Origin: Rhodopirellula sp.
Lineage (GTDB): Bacteria > Planctomycetota > Planctomycetia > Pirellulales > Pirellulaceae
Reading direction: 5' to 3'
Length of the DNA: 8,744 nucleotides
Assembly (NCBI GenBank): GCA_002714565.1
Contig: PAXU01000087.1
Location: 36,657 to 45,400, forward strand
Position 1 is the stretch's first letter. Every line of letters starts with the position of its first letter. Positions 6,730 through 8,744 of this stretch are shown piece after piece. The position numbers and the translations under genes were made by a program. Under the pieces are notes generated by a model. That model did not search any database and had not been told where the DNA came from. It was given only the letters and a program-made list of their open reading frames with translations.

Positions 6730-8744
6730 CTATTGCTTTGGCGGTTTTGCCTCGTGAACTTCTGCTCCGTTTTCGTCGCTGTAGACCAGAATGCTAAAGC
6801 GTTGGACATGATCAAGTTCGTTGGTACTTAAGGTGGCGTAGTCAAATCTACCTCGCAGGTCGGTATAACCGTCTTTGTAGAACTTCACTTTACCATCCTT
6901 GGTACGTGCATAGACCTTTACATAAACGGTGTCGATTGGCGCTCCTTTGTCCTGATCGGTAACACGTAGCTGTCCGTATTGCTGGATAAGTTGAACTCCC
7001 ATCGATGTTGCGTAATAGGCAGCACTTGCATTGACACCCTTACCGGTCACCTCAACGAGCACATTCTTATTCAGAAACTCATCGGGAATCGCGATCTGCA
7101 TGTTACTTTGTTTCTTCGCCAGTTTGATGACAGTTGATTGATTTGGCCGAATGAAGCTGAATGCATCTGAATTCTGTTTTACAAACGGATTTCTGCTGAA
7201 TAACAACTCGAGATCCATTAGATAGTAGTTCACGGTCACTTCTTCCAGATTGTTCCATTCAAGTTCTGCATTTTCTCCGACAACGTCTAACTGAATAGTT
7301 GGTTGTGCGTCGGCTAACCGCTGCTGATTCTGTTCGCGGTTTTCGTCGTCAATGACCTTTGCAGCATCACCTTCGATTTCTTCCGCCTGAAGTACGACCT
7401 GAGCAAACATATTGTTCCATCGAGTAATCGGGTAGCCATCGTAATTCTCAGCAAGTTGTTTGGCTTCTTGTGGTTGTCGCTGGTAGAACAGTGCGTAGCA
7501 CTTGAAGTAGTCGTACTGCATCTTCAATTCAACTTGTCCACGGTCGACTTGTTCAAACATAGTAAGTGCTTCACCGACCCGGTCCTGCAACATGAGATAG
7601 TAGGAGAGTGTGAGTGCGGTTGTGTCATCGATTTCTGACTGGAAAGATACCAGGTGCAGTAGCCTCGAATACTGAGTATACAACCGGTCATTGAGAATCT
7701 TATGACTTGGTCCCAGCTTATGAGTTCGAGCATTCACAAGAGGCATGTATTCAAGATGCTCATAGAATCCGTCTAGTAGCGGATCAATTTGCAACAGCGG
7801 ACTGTCAAGCGAAGGCTGTCCAACAGAGTTTGCCCAACCTGTATGCGGCAGGTATTGCTTGATGCGAATTGCATCGTAATGCATTACAGCAAACTTCCAA
7901 ACGATTTCACGATACTGGTGATGTTTGTCCAGTAGCGAGATTACTTGCTCCCAAAACCCTTTATCTTTGAGTCGATAGGCAATCAGCTTAATATTCAGTT
8001 CCGTTAGATTGTTCGCATTGAGGAATCTCAATACATCTTCGTTGCTGCCGTTTGCTGCGATGTATTTCCAGCTCTTTGTATCAACATCCGTTAGCTCGTC
8101 AACGACGTTAAAAGTAAGTGCTTTGGCCGCAGCAATACCAGCCTGTTCCTTCACCATTTGTGCCGGATAGTGAGCGAATTTGCCTGATAACGGGAAGTAG
8201 AAAGCATAGGTAATGACTTGGCTTTGAAAAGCTTCAAGAGTGAGATTGTGATTCTGCGTGTATTTTTGCAGCCCGACAGGTACGGCACCTGTAGGGATTT
8301 GAGTTAACACATCTACACGTTGCTGACGAGCAAACGTGTTTGTCACGACAACTTGTCCTACGTATACAGTTTGTGGCAAGAATTCTTCGGTGATATAGTT
8401 TTCGACTTCCTCACCATCGACCACTGTTGTTTGCTGACCTTGTTGATAGAAGTTTTCATTAATCAGAATCGATGAGTTTGAATCATCTCGGTCTACTGGC
8501 AAAATCGACTCATGAAACAGTAGCGTGGCTGAATCAGCGCTGATAGTGATCTTGTCATCGTCCTGCTTGACACCAAGATCTTCAGATTCAAACGGCATAT
8601 CCATGACTGCAGTGGCAAGGAGACATTCAGTAAAGTTGCCTGTTGCCATCAGAATATTCTTACTTAGAAATGGCAGTTTCTGATCGTGCTGTGCATAGTC
8701 AAGCCAGAACTGATTGGGTGCAACTAGATCTGCTGTGACACTTG
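6730..8744 (-). CDS. Large uncharacterised multi-domain protein, C-terminal 670 residues (runs off the right edge)
   Basis: The minus-strand frame is open from the window edge to TAG at 6732-6730. The first internal ATG (8649) is not the true start, because 31 further codons upstream stay open and look like protein (ADLVAPNQFWLDYAQHD). Numbering from the first full codon at the edge, about 60-190 is beta-rich (QTVYVGQVVVTNTF, then ITYAFYFPL). About 195-465 is mainly helical and resembles tandem helix pairs (DVLRFLNANNLTEL, YYLMLQDRVGEALTMFEQV). An acidic, Gln-rich linker follows near 455-480, and 480-590 is beta-rich again. The last 85 or so residues hold YGQLRVTDQDKGAP and KDGYTDLRGRFDY, like a carboxypeptidase-regulatory or transthyretin-like beta-sandwich, and it ends in KPPKQ. 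No catalytic motif, membrane helix or anchor is visible in this part. PLVNARTHKLG (334-344) looks strongly conserved. The function and cell location are unknown. Confidence 0.85.
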   Translation of the reverse strand, partial: SVTADLVAPNQFWLDYAQHDQKLPFLSKNILMATGNFTECLLATAVMDMPFESEDLGVKQDDDKITISADSATLLFHESILPVDRDDSNSSILINENFYQQGQQTTVVDGEEVENYITEEFLPQTVYVGQVVVTNTFARQQRVDVLTQIPTGAVPVGLQKYTQNHNLTLEAFQSQVITYAFYFPLSGKFAHYPAQMVKEQAGIAAAKALTFNVVDELTDVDTKSWKYIAANGSNEDVLRFLNANNLTELNIKLIAYRLKDKGFWEQVISLLDKHHQYREIVWKFAVMHYDAIRIKQYLPHTGWANSVGQPSLDSPLLQIDPLLDGFYEHLEYMPLVNARTHKLGPSHKILNDRLYTQYSRLLHLVSFQSEIDDTTALTLSYYLMLQDRVGEALTMFEQVDRGQVELKMQYDYFKCYALFYQRQPQEAKQLAENYDGYPITRWNNMFAQVVLQAEEIEGDAAKVIDDENREQNQQRLADAQPTIQLDVVGENAELEWNNLEEVTVNYYLMDLELLFSRNPFVKQNSDAFSFIRPNQSTVIKLAKKQSNMQIAIPDEFLNKNVLVEVTGKGVNASAAYYATSMGVQLIQQYGQLRVTDQDKGAPIDTVYVKVYARTKDGKVKFYKDGYTDLRGRFDYATLSTNELDHVQRFSILVYSDENGAEVHEAKPPKQ

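Noticed and set aside
8649..8649. ATG at 8649 as the start of the large minus-strand protein
   Set aside because: The frame continues without a stop to the window edge with protein-like sequence, so this is an internal methionine.

Overview
The window looks like a chromosomal segment of a Gram-negative bacterium, most likely a planctomycete of the Pirellula/Rhodopirellula type. The reasons are a secreted PQQ-like propeller protein whose mature start (DWPSWRGPNRN...) is typical of that phylum, Kdo activation for lipopolysaccharide, a phosphatidylserine decarboxylase with a long cysteine-bearing N-terminal extension, a very large uncharacterised protein, and middling GC content. The assignment comes from family recognition alone, with no search run. 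No mobile element, CRISPR array, rRNA or phage gene was seen, and no intergenic stretch exceeds 300 bases.

Left part, minus strand (3136 down to 1): a DASS/SLC13-type anion transporter is followed after 15 nt by kdsB (CMP-Kdo synthetase). After a 227-nt gap comes the N-terminal part of pyrG (CTP synthase), which runs off the left edge. PyrG makes the CTP that KdsB uses to activate Kdo, so the linkage makes biochemical sense. The kdsB-pyrG gap holds a possible 34-codon ORF starting 1 nt after the kdsB stop, a long-range inverted repeat with a nested hairpin, and a perfect 15-nt dyad just upstream of pyrG.

Centre: a 208-nt divergent region (3137-3344) separates the transporter from a plus-strand gene for an exported PQQ-like beta-propeller protein. 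It holds a 9-bp hairpin and a 14-bp GC-rich palindrome. A compound stem-loop lies after the propeller gene, followed by a tRNA with anticodon CAU. Its sequence fits tRNA-Ile2 (lysidine type) better than tRNA-Met.

Right part: 22 nt after the tRNA, psd (phosphatidylserine decarboxylase) is followed by pssA (phosphatidylserine synthase). These are the two consecutive steps of phosphatidylethanolamine synthesis, on the plus strand and probably one operon. A convergent minus-strand gene, its stop only 6 bp from that of pssA, fills the rest of the window and runs off the right edge. It encodes at least 670 residues of a large multi-domain protein I cannot name, and it is the least explained item here.

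Most of the window is housekeeping envelope and nucleotide metabolism. No complete new system was found. The best leads are the large C-terminal protein, the PSD extension, the extra soluble insert in the transporter and several unexplained dyads in the intergenic regions.
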